Shown in pieces: positions 42,703-54,215 of a DNA stretch of 64,000 nucleotides (its first letter is position 1; each line of letters begins with the position of its first letter). Where the stretch lies: contig NC_051071.1 of the NCBI RefSeq assembly GCF_004664715.2, positions 33,276,337 to 33,340,336 of the forward strand. Reading direction: 5' to 3'. Source of the stretch: Peromyscus leucopus. Its lineage: Eukaryota > Chordata > Mammalia > Rodentia > Cricetidae. The notes below the pieces were generated by a model. That model searched no databases and was not told where the DNA came from. It saw only the letters and a list, made by a program, of their open reading frames with translations. Position numbers and translations under genes: made by a program.

Positions 42703-44275
42703 GGAAAGAGGGGGTGGGCGGAGAGGGGAAGAGACAGAGATAATAAAGCTTGGCATACATTCTAGGAACCTTACAATAGAAGGTCCAAGCAGCTCATGAA
42801 CGCTACTGCCTTCCCCAAACAAGAGTTGAATTGAGGCTCAAATTCCAGTCCCGTCACTTTTAGAAGTGAGAACCCACCCTACCTGTTCCCATCAATCCAT
42901 TGTTAGTACAAAAAGAACCTGTTAGCACACGGATTTGGTGAAATGACTTAGCAAATTCACCATGGCACGTGCATCTGTTATAAGAAAGTCACAATCTTCC
43001 AGAATTTGTGAGTTCCTTCCCCCGCCCCCTTCAGTCTGCAAACATTTACTGAGCACTAACCAGGAGGCAAGTGTGGTCCATGATTATGTTTCATGGTTGA
43101 TCCACATCCAACCACCAAGGAAAGTGCCTCACCACAGCTGTCCAGTTAATGTTTTTGAAAAGATTGATTGGGGTTCTCTCCACCCAGTGGACCACCCTTT
43201 AGATCAACCCACTATATTGTTTTAATAGAACATCCAAATATTGTTATTGGCTATTCTATTAGTCTCAATGGAGTATTCATTAAATCTGAAATAAATCTTT
43301 AGATAAAGGGTGTGTGCCAGAACGGGTTTTATACAATGATCATTCAAAATCTGTTATAATCTGGCATTATGTCACATTTGGCTACCCTCTATTCTTGCAT
43401 AAATGCTTATTGTCTCTCCTCCTAAGCATTCTAGATGAAGTTAGCAGAATAACTGTGAGTTCTTATCACAGTAGGGACATATCAACCTGTTAGCCGTGTC
43501 TAATGTTTCCATAAAGCCTTCTGTTCTCAGCTGGGGAGGGAAACTATAAAAACCAGTTTCTAAATGTGGCTAGGAAGAATAAAGGAGAGCACGCATGCGT
43601 TCACTTATCTTTGAAAACATCTTAAAATTGGAAGCCACACTATAGAGACACAAAGATGTCACTCTCTTAGTTAATAAAATTAAGCGAGGTTCTCCACAGG
43701 CTTCTGGAAGCCGCTCTAAATACTTTTAGGAATTATTTTCCTCCTGAGGCCTGCCCCATCACACCTCCATCTTTTTCTTGCTAACAGAGAACTTTGGAAT
43801 TACTACAAGCCACCTTAAGCTCTGTCCTCTGGATGAAGGCTTCCAGCCCCATCTTTTATAACTTCTCACCATCTTTTCTGATAATTGAGGTTTAGCACGT
43901 TGACATCAGCAAAGCACCTAGCCTGGGTATCTGGAGACTGTGACTGACATTCCGTTGTCAGAGATGTGGCTTCTCTCGGAAGTGACATTCTGTCTGATCT
44001 TACAAATGCTTCCAATGTTCAATTATCACCAGCCATTTGGGTGAGTGACAAGATATCAAGGGGAAATTCTTTCCAGATCACTTCCTTTCCTCTCAGTTCT
44101 TTTCACTCTTAACATAGGAAAGACTGCATTATCTTTACCATGGTAGTTAGCTAGCTTTTTAACACAGGATTGCTTGGTTTGTTCTCCCAAATATCCCATC
44201 AGATCTTCCACCTTCTAGGGAAGTCCTTTCTTCTTTGATGCAATGTTTAATCATTTTGGAGGTGGGAGTGCATGA

Positions 44276-44277
<2 letters not shown>
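42703..44277. other. Unique block
   Basis: About 1.6 kb with no gene. A short run at 43035-43080 ('aaacatttactgagcactaaccaggaggcaag') may be an L2 3' end on the minus strand but is too short to call. Confidence 0.45.
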
Positions 44278-44324
<47 letters not shown>

Positions 44325-44790
44325 CATACTGCATCCTGTGTGTTTTTTCAGGAGTTAGCCAAGTTTATTTTTGTTTTGAAACAGAATATCATTTTTGTTT
44401 GTTTGTTTGTTTTTTTTTTTCAAGACAGGATTTCTCTGTGTAGTTTTGGTGCCTGTCCTGGATCTCGCTCTGTAGACCAGGCTGGCCTTGAACCCATGGA
44501 GATCCACCTGGCTCTGCTTCATGAGTACTGGGATTAAAGGCGTGTGCTACCGCCGCCCTGCTGAAACCGAATATCTTACTGGGACCTGGTACTCACTGAT
44601 TCAGCTAGTCTGGATGACTAGTAAACTCTATGGATGCTCGTGTTTCTGCTCCCCAGTGATGGGCTTACAAGCATATACTGCCAGGTCCAGCCTATGTATG
44701 GGTGCTGGGGTTCGAACTCAGGTCCTCGTGCTTGTTTAGCAGGCACTTTGCCTCACCAAAGGAGCCATCTCTGTAGCTCCAGGGTTTAAT
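44278..44790 (-). repeat. B4-type SINE split by a B1
   Basis: Left part: (GT)n tail at 44278-44320, then 'gagttagccaagtttatttttgttttgaaacag'. Right part from 44576: 'tactgggacctggtactcactgattcagctagtctgg', 'gtgatgggcttacaagca', 'gtatgggtgctggggttcgaactcagg' and 'gccatctctgtagctcc'. The B1 at 44391-44561 interrupts it. Confidence 0.85.
44391..44561 (-). repeat. B1 SINE with target-site duplication, inside B4
   Basis: A TTTG/T tail (44391-44419) leads into the reverse complement of B1: 'aagacaggatttctctgtgtagttttggtgcctgtcctggatctcgctctgtagacc', then 'gcctctg'-like and 'gggattaaaggcgtgtgctaccgccgccc'. Flanks TGAAACAGAATATC (44377-44390) and TGAAACCGAATATC (44562-44575) match 13 of 14. This is the cricetid-type B1. 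Confidence 0.95.
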
Positions 44791-45305
44791 CTCTTGCACA
44801 CCTACAGCACTAACCTTCAAGAAGAAAACAAGAGTAAAACTTGACATTGGAATCAATAGCTGTGATAGATAATTAGATAACAGTAAATACAAATACTGTA
44901 TAAATAGATTTCCGTTTCAATTAAAGAAGTAACAACTGCTCTGAATACTAGCTTAGGAAAATAAGTTTATTGCAAGCTAGGTTTGGAATGATTAATTAAA
45001 GAGAATAAGAGGATAAAAATAGTGTATCCCATTATTATGAAAATGTAGTACCATAATTGTATTTACCAGAAGCTTTCTTTCAAATATTGTGCCAACATTT
45101 CTTCATTAATCTTGATAACTTTGCAAGAAAGTAAAGGAGCAAAAACGATTGTTTAAATATCATCAATGGGCCCTCTTAAGGAAAATCTGTCTCTAAGATT
45201 GAAGGTGCACTCCAATAATGAACTGGTCCTGGGTTAATTGTATTAAAAAGGAACACAATACATAGTCTTAAGATTTTCAATGTGAGTCAAGAATTTTGTA
45301 TGAGA
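44791..45305. other. Unique AT-rich stretch
   Basis: No recognised gene or repeat. Confidence 0.4.
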
Positions 45306-45467
45306 GCTGTGAATGGTAGTGCCTGCCTTTAATCCCAGCACTCAGGAAGTAGAGGCAGGCAGATCTCTGAGTTCAAGGCCAGTCTGGTCTACAGAGTGAA
45401 TTCCAGGAAGCCAGGGCTGCCCAAGGAAATCAAAACCAAAAAACAAACAAACAACAATAACAACAAA
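45306..45467 (+). repeat. B1 SINE
   Basis: 'gctgtgaatggtagtgcctgcctttaatcccagcactcagg', 'gagttcaaggccagtctggtctacagagtgaattccaggaagcc' and a tail of AAAC/AACA units. Confidence 0.95.
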
Positions 45468-45574
45468 ATGTTTGTTCTCTGATCCTCAATCAATAAAATC
45501 TCAGTATAAAAGGAAATGGTGAAGTATAGAACATGGAGAATGTTTTTAATGACAGGCATTTCTGATGCATGTGT

Positions 45575-45737
45575 GTATCTCAGTTTACTTATGTATATGA
45601 TAGAAATGCATGTAGCAATTAAGATGCAGGGTGACTGTAAGGATTAAACCAGTTATATCTAGAAAGAGGCTTAGAAGAGAGCCCAGTGCACAGAGAACAC
45701 TCAGTAAATGATTCCCAAAATGATGATGGTTACCATC
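45575..45737 (+). repeat. MIR SINE
   Basis: 'gtatctcagtttacttatgtatatg', 'gtgactgtaaggattaaaccag', 'agagcccagtgcacagagaacactcagtaaatgattcc' match the MIR 3' half. Confidence 0.7.
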
Positions 45738-46008
45738 AAGACACACTATGATATAAGTAAGCTTCCTTCCTATTTCCTCTAGAATCTCAACACTCAAAGG
45801 AAGGAGGAGCCTTTCAAGCATGCTTCAAACATGTGCACAGAGGTCCTTTAAATCACCCAACACCTACAAAAGACTACTCTGAACTCATCATGAACATAGC
45901 ACTCTAGATTGACCCAGAACCTGTTATTTCCAAAGGCTAGTTATGTGTGCTATCCTCAGCAAGCTTTCCCACCTCCTCGTGGGGCCTAGAACTTAAAGTG
46001 AGCAGAAT

Positions 46009-46159
46009 CATTGACATGGCGCAACAGGTACAGGCACTTATTGTCAATCCTGATGACCTGAATTCAATCCCTGGAGTCCCCATGGCAAGGGACAACTGAC
46101 TGCAGCAAGTTGTCCTCTGACCTTGACAAATATCCTGTAAGACACACACATACACTGAA

Positions 46160-46206
<47 letters not shown>

Positions 46207-46235
46207 ATGAGTAAATAAATAAATAAATGTAAAAA
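46009..46235 (+). repeat. B3-type SINE with (AAAT)n tail
   Basis: 'gacatggcgcaacaggtacaggcac', 'gatgacctgaattcaatccctgg', 'gcaagttgtcctctgacc' and 'acacacacatacactg' followed by about 18 AAAT units at 46160-46229. Confidence 0.8.
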
Positions 46236-48305
46236 CATGAAGTTGTCAAGTTGAGTAATTGAGAGAATGGAAGGCCAAACAGAATAAGTGATACACATAA
46301 GGTCATTGGCAAGTGAGAGACCAAGAAGATTCAATTTCTTTCTATTTTCAATGAATTTCTATGTACACTTTTTTTGGCTTGTGCTATTTTATTTTATTAT
46401 TCCATTGACTACCCACATTGATTTCACCTTCCCAAGACCACCTTGATTTTCCTTCAAAAACATTACTTGCTACATAGAAGGTGCGAGGGGGGTGGGAGGG
46501 TCTACCAAGATACTTTGGAAGAGGGAACTTGTGGGCTACCCTTTCAGCTCTTTACTGTCTCTGGGTGGCCTACACTGATAGACTAATCTTGATGCAGAGA
46601 CTCAGATAGCAGAACTCTTTCTTTAATCACTTTGAATCTTAACTAGCAAGAACCAGCTTGGGAGGAGGAGCGGCTTCCGTCCAGTGTCTGCATTCCAATG
46701 AGATGGGGTGGAGTGTCATTTCTCAGCTAACAGCTCTCCTTTAATTCCCTCCAGCCTCAACTTCCCTGCTTGTTCTCACGCACCTCCTGAAGCCCTCCAA
46801 TTGCCTTAACTTGCATGGTCTTTTCAGCTTTGCAGAAGCCCAAGCTGATGCAGCACTGCTGTGAGTTCTTCCTTAGTTTTCAATATAATCAGGGTGGAAA
46901 CAAAACAAAACAAAAACAGTAAGCACTTAATAATTTTTTTTTAAAGATACAATGAAATGCTACCATCCAGAGTTCAAGTGATATGATGAGCACGAGATAA
47001 AACGTGGGCACTCCTTGGGTCCTGAAAAATGAGCACAGTTGCAACCCATCTTTTCAAAACTCACAGACTCTAATGCTGACATGAAGATCCAAGGCTTTCT
47101 CCAATAGCAAAAGCAAATTAACTTGAGGAGGTAATGCTCAATTAATGGAAGAGAATTTGAAGAACTATCCTCTATATATTTCAGTCACATAAATAGGCTA
47201 TTCAGCCTGTGTTCATATCAGCCCCGACAATTCTCACAGAGCTGGAGAGCATGCACTTTAATAAGTGCCTGTAGTTTTGCAAAACACAGTAGCATTTTCA
47301 CTGCAGTCATGAGGTTTATTATCAGAATGGCTGTGTAAAATCCTCCTGGGTTTAGAAGAGGATGTTCCAGCTGAGAGTTAAGACCGCCGTGCTGGTCAGT
47401 CCTCTCACTTGAGATTGCAAACTCTCCTTCACACTGCTGCTGTGATGAGTGACATTAGCATGGGATGGAGAATGGAGGGGAAGGGCAGGACACAGGGGAG
47501 CCTCTGTGAATTCCGACCTTCACTCAGCCTTACACCATTCACCAAACATCAATGGAATACTCCGAGGTCTTATAGGAAGCTAGATAGAATAAATTCAAAA
47601 CATTTCTAAGGTTATATGGCCTCTATAGAAATCTAATACGCTTTCCAATGGAACTGCCACTTTTTCAATGGACTGCTTTGTCAGATTCACTTATCGCTCA
47701 GTTTGTACAGTAGAGAGTCTCCGCCTTTCCCATTGTTCTCTTCTTGCCTCTGTAACTCATTCTTCAAGAATTACACCAAGATCACTACAGCAGGAAAGAA
47801 CCCATTTCATAAGTTCTCAATAGTAGATTCCAGTTACCGATCTCATAGGTCCCTTCACTTTTTCTTTATAACATGACAACACTGTGATTATTATTTGGCA
47901 TAATTATTTGATAAATTATTATTGCCCATGTTGGGCTAAAAACCCTTAGAAGAACCATGAGCCTGTAGCTATTGAATTGTTTTATCTTCCTTTAATAAAA
48001 ATAAAAGAATAAAATCATTTTCTAATGTTTGATATTTAAATCTTACTTCCAATGACTAGGCACATGGCTGTCCCACATAGAGATAATAATAATATTAATA
48101 CATTTTACATGCTAACACATCATATGCACACATACTTCAGATATCAACTCACTCATTTTTCTCAACTTCAAAAAATGCCTTTAACATAGATCATGATTTT
48201 TTAGTTATGGCATGACATTTAGCTCACATTCTTCATGAGCTTCCATTTTTGACCTTCGTAGCAAAACAGAGCAATCAAACATGGGTTTTGAATACACAAA
48301 ATATG
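46236..48305. other. Repeat-poor unique block
   Basis: About 2 kb with no recognised repeat and no supportable gene. A weak MIR/L3-like run near 48085-48180 is too degenerate to call. Confidence 0.45.
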
Positions 48306-48520
48306 CAGCTGGAGAGATGGGTCAGCAGTTACAAACACTCACTGCTTTGCTACAGGATGACAGTTTGGTTCCCAACACTCGAGTTGGATGGTTCACAACC
48401 ACCTTTAACTCCATCTTGAGGGGATCTGATGTCCCCTTCTGGATTCCATGGACACCTGTGCTCACACATGCACATGCACACACATACACAAATATGTCCA
48501 AATATATACCCAATATGTAA
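48306..48520 (+). repeat. B3-type SINE
   Basis: 'cagctggagagatgggtcagcagttac', 'cagtttggttcccaacactcgag', 'gatggttcacaaccacctttaactcc' and 'gatgtccccttctgg' with a CACACA-rich end. Confidence 0.9.
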
Positions 48521-50019
48521 GTAGAGTTTGTGAGGGTTTCTTCTTATATATGTAATCTCAACATTCTTTTTCTACCTTGCATTTTTGTTATCCACACAGT
48601 CATTGTTATGTACATTATGCTTAGTAGTAAAATTAACTACCTCAGTTGTTTAAAATCTATGCCTTGAAATTATGCCAATTCTTGTAACCCAAGTCTATAT
48701 GGCTTGTTGTCAGTGTATATTGCCAACAAGATTGTGTTCTCTATTTAAGGAGGTACAAGCCTATTTGTCTGGAGGGGTACCCATTTTTGAGCATGTAACA
48801 AATTCTCAGTAAATGTTGATCCAAATAAAAGGCTTTAAAATTTTTTATGGTGGAGGAGGATTGGCATACTCAAGGCTCTAATCTAAATCTTGAAATTGAC
48901 TGCTTTTAATCTTATGATTTCATTTCCTTCTTGGTTCACCTACCTACTCTTTCCTGATAGAGAGATGCAATCCTTGTTGTCCCCTGTCTCCTATATGATT
49001 GAATGCCACGGATATGATTAATGTGCTACTCAACCTCCTGCTTGTATCGCTAATCACAGTGTTAAAGGAGAGTGGCCATTCCACTCTAAATGCCATTCCA
49101 GCAAATGCCATGTCTCTCTGTCCTTGCTTTCTTTGTGTCTTTTAGGACCTGTGGGGCTATTCCAATTCAAGCTAATTTTGCAAGGCTGATTTGAAGTGAC
49201 CAGATGATGCAAGGTGAAGCGCTGTACCCAATATTAGTCCCCGGGCTTATAATTTATGTCCATAAACAAAACTATATATTTCCTTACCATATAATTGCAA
49301 CCCCGAGCTCCATCTACACGCAAAGTCCCACTCCAAGTACTCTCCATATGCCTGCACTGATACCGGCTTTTTAAAATCCTAGAAGTGGTAATGTTTATCA
49401 TCATTCCCTTTTCCTTGTAGTGGAGAAACCACAAAGAGATTAACCAACTAGCCAAAGGATCAACTGAAGTGGTTTTCATCTGGGTTTCTACTTTGCCTCT
49501 AGGTATCTGCTTACACGAACTCTGTGTAGCAATCAAAGGGCTCTGACGTTCGGCTGTTTCGTTTTAAAACTTCCCCAGAACATGTCACCACAAGGGACAG
49601 CCATGCTCTGTGACTGTGTCAGAGGCTTGATGCTGAGCTTCTGCTCTACCAAGCATCCCAGTGTTCAGCTGACCACCGTGAGCTTTACTCACATCTCACT
49701 GCTATGGGGAACAGCTGGAAGGCTGGTCTCCACTGAGACCTTCTCTCTGTCTGCAGAGTCCTGGGGCCTCTGCATAAGCCAACTTGACAGGGAAGCAAGG
49801 TCAGGTCTGCGGCTGATAACTGTGTCCTTTTGCAGTAGCTTCATGGTCCATGCAGTGACAGGCCAGCAGAACACAAACAAGGAAGCAGACCTTGCTCTAA
49901 GTGGGATGACTGCTCAGGAATCTGTGCACATCTTCTCTGCCACATCAAGCACTGCAGAGAATGACAGCCTCAGGAAGGTAGCAGAGTCATGATACAGGGT
50001 CTTATTTTTCTTTTGTCTT
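48521..50019. other. Unique block with one chance open frame
   Basis: About 1.5 kb. A weak L2 3' end is possible at 48740-48835 ('gagcatgtaacaaattctcagtaaatg'). The 136-codon open frame at 49582-49992 has no recognisable domain and no exon-like neighbours, so it is not called as a gene. Confidence 0.45.
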
Positions 50020-50232
50020 GTTTTTCTTACATTTATTTACTTATTTGGGGTGGGGCATGTGTGTATGCGTATGTGTGCCGAAGTCCGAGTGTCATGGCTC
50101 TGGTGCGGAAGGCAGAGAACAACTTGTAAGAGTTCATTATCTCCTTCCACCATGTGGGTCCCAGAGACTGAACTCTGGTGGTCAGGCTTGGAGGCAAGGC
50201 CCTTAACCCGCTGAGCCATCTTGCTGGACCCA
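50020..50232 (-). repeat. B3-type SINE
   Basis: Reverse complement of B3: 'catgtgtgtatgcgtatgtgtgcc', 'gagaacaacttgtaagagttcattatctccttccaccatgtgggtccc', 'gagactgaactctggtggtcagg' and 'taacccgctgagccatcttgc'. Confidence 0.9.
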
Positions 50233-50245
50233 AGAGTCCTACTCA

Positions 50246-50280
50246 TTTTGGTGTGTGTGTGTGTGTTGTTGTTGTTGTTA
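50246..50280. repeat. (GT)n(GTT)n microsatellite
   Basis: A GT run followed by about five GTT units. Confidence 0.95.
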
Positions 50281-50333
50281 AAGTTAGCATTGTTGATGCT
50301 ATTTTTTTAGACATGAAGGTAGAGAGGCTAGAA

Positions 50334-50520
50334 CAGTGGCTCTCTACCTTTCTAATGCTGAGACCCTTTAATACAGTTCCTCTTGTTGTGGTGACCCCCC
50401 AACCATAAAATTATTTTGTTGCTGCTTCATAACTATAATGTTGCTACTGTCATGAATTGTAAGGTAAATATCTGATATGCAGCTGCCAAGGGGTTCCGAC
50501 CCACAGGTTGAGAGACTCTG
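50334..50520 (-). mobile_element. URR1-type hAT non-autonomous transposon
   Basis: It starts CAGTGGCTCTCTACC and ends GGTTGAGAGACTCTG, with 'aatgctgagaccctttaatacagttcctc', 'gtggtgaccccccaaccataaaattatttt' and 'tatctgatatgcag' inside. It is the reverse orientation of 39331-39553 and slightly shortened. The 8-bp flanks do not match, perhaps because the neighbouring B2 inserted at its right end. Confidence 0.88.
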
Positions 50521-50521
50521 A

Positions 50522-51215
50522 GATAGAGCCAGGCCTCAGTGGTTAATAACACCCACTTTTCTCTTGCAGAGTATTTAGGTTTGGTTCCTGTGGTAATATT
50601 GTGTTTCCCAAAATATTTTGCACCCCAATAAACTTATCTGGGGTCAGAGAACAGAACAGCCACTAGATATAGAGGCTAGAAAATGGTGGCACACACACCT
50701 TTAATCCTAGCATTCTGAAGGCGGAGATCTGTCTGGATCTCTGTAAGTTCAAAGCCAGACTGGAAACAGCCAGGCATGATGGCACATGCCTTTAATCCAA
50801 GGAAGTGATGGCAGGAAGCAGAAAGGTATATAAGGCATGAGGACTAGGAACTAGCCTGGTTAAGCTTTTAGGCTTTTGAGTAGCAGTTCAGCTGAGATCC
50901 ATTGTGATGAGGCCTCAGAAGCTTCCAGTCTGAGGAAATAGAATCAGCTGAGGAATTGGCGAGGTGAGGAAGCTGTGGCTTGTTTGCTTCTCTGATCTTC
51001 CAGCATTCACCCCAATATCTGGCTCCATGTTTGATTTTATTAATAAGACCTTTTAAGATTTGTGCTATAGGTTACCAGCATTCACAACCAACTGTTCCAA
51101 GGGATCTGATCTTAAGAATGCCTTGCATGCACGTGGTGCACATAAACTCATCCAGGCAAAAACACATACGAATACATAAAAATTAAAGAACTAACTAAAA
51201 ATAAAATTTAAAAAG
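50522..51215 (+). repeat. B2-type SINE split by a solo LTR
   Basis: The left part is 50522-50588 ('gatagagccaggcctcagtggttaataac...tttaggtttggttcc'). The right part is 51070-51215 ('ggttaccagcattcacaaccaactgttcc', 'tgatcttaagaatgccttgcatgcacgtggtgcac', 'aaaaacacatacgaatacataaaaattaaag'). Together they give one B2/B3-class SINE interrupted at the 'ttcnattcccagc' region by the LTR. Confidence 0.85.
50589..51069 (+). mobile_element. Solo LTR with captured B1-like pieces
   Basis: The element runs from TGTGGTAATATT to GTGCTATA (TG...TA, probably a mutated TG...CA), 481 bp, flanked by GGTTCC (50583-50588) and GGTTAC (51070-51075), a 6-bp duplication with one mismatch. AATAAA is at 50627-50632 and TATATAA at 50827-50833. 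Two B1-like stretches lie inside: about 50675-50765 and 50770-50802. The last ~115 bp match the end of the LTR at 2515-2750. No retroviral coding region is present. Confidence 0.85.
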
Positions 51216-51579
51216 AAAGTAAGGTAGAAGAACCAGAATCTCAAATTCTGTGGGGCATTTTGACCCTTGTCTCCAGGATGGGGTCGCACGACTGGGCCAT
51301 GCTCACTTTGCAAGGAAGAAAGCCCCTCCATGGACAATGAGAAACCAAAGCTGGGAGGAGTGAGGGGACTTTTCCACGGGAGAAGTTGTGATCAATCCTA
51401 AGAAGAAGCCTGTACAATTTTTTTTTTCTATTTGACTAAACTATAGTGTCTCCTTCTGATTTTATAGAGGATTGATCAGAAGACAGGTAACACTAATTTA
51501 ATCAGCACATGCAGTTCCAAGACAGTTACTCCCCCTTAACATGGGCCCCTGGTGACTCATGGTTAATCTAGTAAACCAT
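51216..51579. other. Unique stretch
   Basis: Nothing recognised apart from a T-run at 51419-51429. Confidence 0.4.
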
Positions 51580-51676
51580 GATGGCCACAGTGGCACAGAG
51601 AAGGAATCTCTGAAGAAAGGAAATGTGAGCTGAGACCTGAGCAACAGGAAGGATTCAAGCCCAGGCCAGGCCAAGT
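51580..51676 (-). repeat. L2 LINE fragment
   Basis: 'gagaaggaatctctgaagaaaggaaatgtgagctgagacctgagcaacaggaaggattcaagcc' is the reverse complement of L2 ('gaggaggtgacatttgagctgag...'). Confidence 0.65.
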
Positions 51677-51678
51677 TC

Positions 51679-51682
<4 letters not shown>

Positions 51683-51746
<64 letters not shown>

Positions 51747-51752
51747 TCTCTC
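51683..51752. repeat. (CT)n microsatellite
   Basis: A CT run of about 30 units. The long Arg/Glu open frames on the minus strand (51498-51917) are translation of this tract. Confidence 0.97.
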
Positions 51753-52827
51753 CCCCTTGGACACCTGCTTTGCAACTGGGGCCAGATTAGTGTTCTTCAA
51801 ACTGTGTCTAGAAATCAATTTGCAAAGACATGATTGACATTTTGAAACAGAGCAGTACAAGCGAGCCAGTGGAGTCCATCCCATGAAGAAGGGGAGCACT
51901 TTCTGTGACTCCTTCATCTCAGATGTGGTCTCAGTACATTTTCACGTGCACATGCATGTCTGCCTTTATAAAGAGTGTCATAGAATGCATATCTTCACAA
52001 GTAAGTATCATAGCAGAAATAAAAGTCTGAAAGTCACTAGGTAGGGCAACTTTATCTGTGTATATTTCTCAAGCTGAAGAGATGTGATTGGTAGATGGAG
52101 AGTGACTTCTGCAGCAAGTTCATACAAAACAGTTCTTTAATCATGATCCAGAAGAAAAGGACTCTTATGTTGTATCCTGCCTAATTATTAGCTCATAGGC
52201 TCTTATTCTATCATGGGAAACATTTGACACTGACAAATAAATTTGGTCAAATGAAAACCTTCCTTGACCCTCAACTTCCTGCCTTCAGGGGAAAAGAATC
52301 AGCCTGAAAATGCCCCCACAACTCAACTCAGTTCAGGCATTCTGTATTCATTTGAAGTAGTATTTTTTAAAATGAAAGTTTATTGCCTCGACAGCGTTGT
52401 GGCTGTTCTTTCAATTTGACATGTAACATGAGCAATTCTTATTTTGTTAAATGTAATGATGTCTAGAAATTAATTGTCAAGAGCATATCTTAAAATACAA
52501 ATGTGATCACTATTCTATCAATGAGAAATGAATCCAGAGGACAACGTCTGCAAAACTAAAGAGGTGATTTAGGGACACAGGATAAATTTGGGGACTAGAT
52601 GTGGTGAGGGAACCTAGAGTTCCCTTTGCATTGGGGAAATTTTGCAGAATTCCATCATTATACATGGAGAGAGAGAGAGATACATATATGTGTACACATT
52701 CAGCCAACAGAAAGACTTTCCCCCCACTTCCTCCCTACCAGCTATAACCCCTAAGTCTCATGCAGTTCAGGCTGATTTCAACTCCCTCTGTAGCTATAAC
52801 CTGCTGAGAAGGAGTCTGACCTTCTGC
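51753..52827. other. Unique block
   Basis: About 1.1 kb, no recognised gene or repeat except a short (GA)n at 52668-52680. Confidence 0.45.
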
Positions 52828-52966
52828 TGATCTTGACTCCGCCTCCCAAGTGCTGGGACTGTAGGGCTGTTGCACCATGCTCAGTTTTAGGCGTTGCTGG
52901 AGACAGAGCCCAGTACTTCATGCATGCCAGCAAGCCCTTTACCAACTAAGCTGCGTCCTCAACCCC
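52828..52966 (-). repeat. B4-type SINE
   Basis: 'ctgatcttgactccgcctcccaagtgctgggactgtagg', 'gcaccatgctcag', 'gcccagtacttcatgcatgccagcaagccc' and 'accaactaagctgcgtcctcaacccc' are the antisense B1-like arm followed by the ID-like arm. Confidence 0.8.
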
Positions 52967-53234
52967 AAGAAGATCTACATCTTTATCCTCTAAATGCAGA
53001 GGTATCTTATGTAAAAAGGGCATCAATTCCCTAAATGTTTAGAAATTAGTACTTAAATGAATAGCAAATAAAGAATAAAATTCAAAAATGAACCTTTGGG
53101 GAAAATGTATTATGTCCTCAAAATATTAGAAATGAAGTAACCACATACTGTCTTATATCGTTTTTAAGGTTTTCTGATTGTGATTTTTGTTCAGTCATAG
53201 AGGCCCTATAGCCTTTTAAAACCACTTTTCAGAA
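52967..53234. other. Unique AT-rich stretch
   Basis: No recognised gene or repeat. Confidence 0.4.
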
Positions 53235-53368
53235 GGCCAGGAATTAAGGCACAAGTCTGTTATCTCAGAACGGTATAGATGGAGGCACAGGGCTCAAGGG
53301 TTCAAGGCCACTCATCTTTAACTACACATAGATTTCAAGCCTAGTCTGGGCCATATGAGACCTGAAGG
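53235..53368 (+). repeat. B1-like SINE (or B4 right arm)
   Basis: 'ggccaggaattaaggcacaagtctgttatctcag', 'ggttcaaggccactcatctttaactac' and 'tcaagcctagtctgggccatatgagacc' match the B4 right arm. Confidence 0.65.
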
Positions 53369-53465
53369 AAATGACTATTGATTATGTTGTATCAGGCATA
53401 ATTATTGACCATAAGAGAATTTTTCTAAAACTATAATAATGATGATAGTAATGAATAAAAGCAGG

Positions 53466-53470
53466 TGTGC

Positions 53471-53523
<53 letters not shown>
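53466..53523. repeat. (GT)n microsatellite
   Basis: A GT run with GC interruptions at its start. Confidence 0.97.
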
Positions 53524-53524
<1 letters not shown>

Positions 53525-53526
<2 letters not shown>

Positions 53527-53582
53527 AACTTAGTGTATCACGTACTAGACAAGTACTCTACCACTGAGTTTTATCTCCAGCC
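53525..53582 (-). repeat. ID SINE
   Basis: 'gaacttagtgtatcacgtactagacaagtactctaccactgagttttatctccagccc' is the reverse complement of ID, with a (GT)n tail to its left. Confidence 0.75.
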
Positions 53583-53589
53583 CTAAAAG

Positions 53590-53970
53590 CAAGTTTTAAT
53601 AATTCATTAATTCAAAAATATTTCTTGGCTGCCTACTTAGCGTGGTGAACTAGACGAGGTTCCCTGGAGTTTACGGTTTAGCTGGAGAGGAAGAAGGACA
53701 AGCAAACAAACAAGGGAATGAGACTGCTGTGCATTGTGATAAGTGCCACAAGGGGAAAAGCAGTCAGCGGTGACTCCAGTGGCACAGGTCAAGGGAACCT
53801 CTGAGGAAGTGACATTTGAGCTGAGATCTGAATGGCAGGAAGGAGTCAGCCTGTGCAAACTTGCAGGCTGAGCTTTTCTGTGGGGAGCCTGGAGGGCAGA
53901 GACCTCCAGAGGAAACAGGCTGGCCTATTCTGACCAGCAGTGGGAAGATACAGAATGGGGACTTTCACAT
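53590..53970 (-). repeat. L2 LINE 3' end
   Basis: 'aataattcattaattcaaaaatatttcttggctgcctacttag', 'ctggagtttacggtttagctgg', 'gataagtgccacaaggg', 'gaacctctgaggaagtgacatttgagctgagatctgaatggcag' give the L2 3' end reversed, nearly continuous. It is the best L2 copy here. Confidence 0.8.
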
Positions 53971-54139
53971 CCCTGGCGTTCCTGTCCTTGTGAATTGTGT
54001 TTCCTTCATTTAACAGCTTGCTCCTCTTCCTTCTGGTGTAAAATGTTAAGGAAAGGGAGAATTGAAGTAAATTTATGGGGTTTTTTCCACATGATATGTA
54101 CCCAAATTTCTGGATAGTGCTGCTCTTTATGTTTTTTGA

Positions 54140-54163
54140 CCTGTGAGTAGAGTGTATATGTAT

Positions 54164-54215
<52 letters not shown>

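Noticed and set aside
49582..49992. 136-codon open frame
   Set aside because: No domain or homology was recognised and there are no splice-linked exons nearby. It remains the best target for an RNA-seq check.
51498..51917. Arg/Glu-rich 139-codon open frame
   Set aside because: It is translation of the (CT)n microsatellite.
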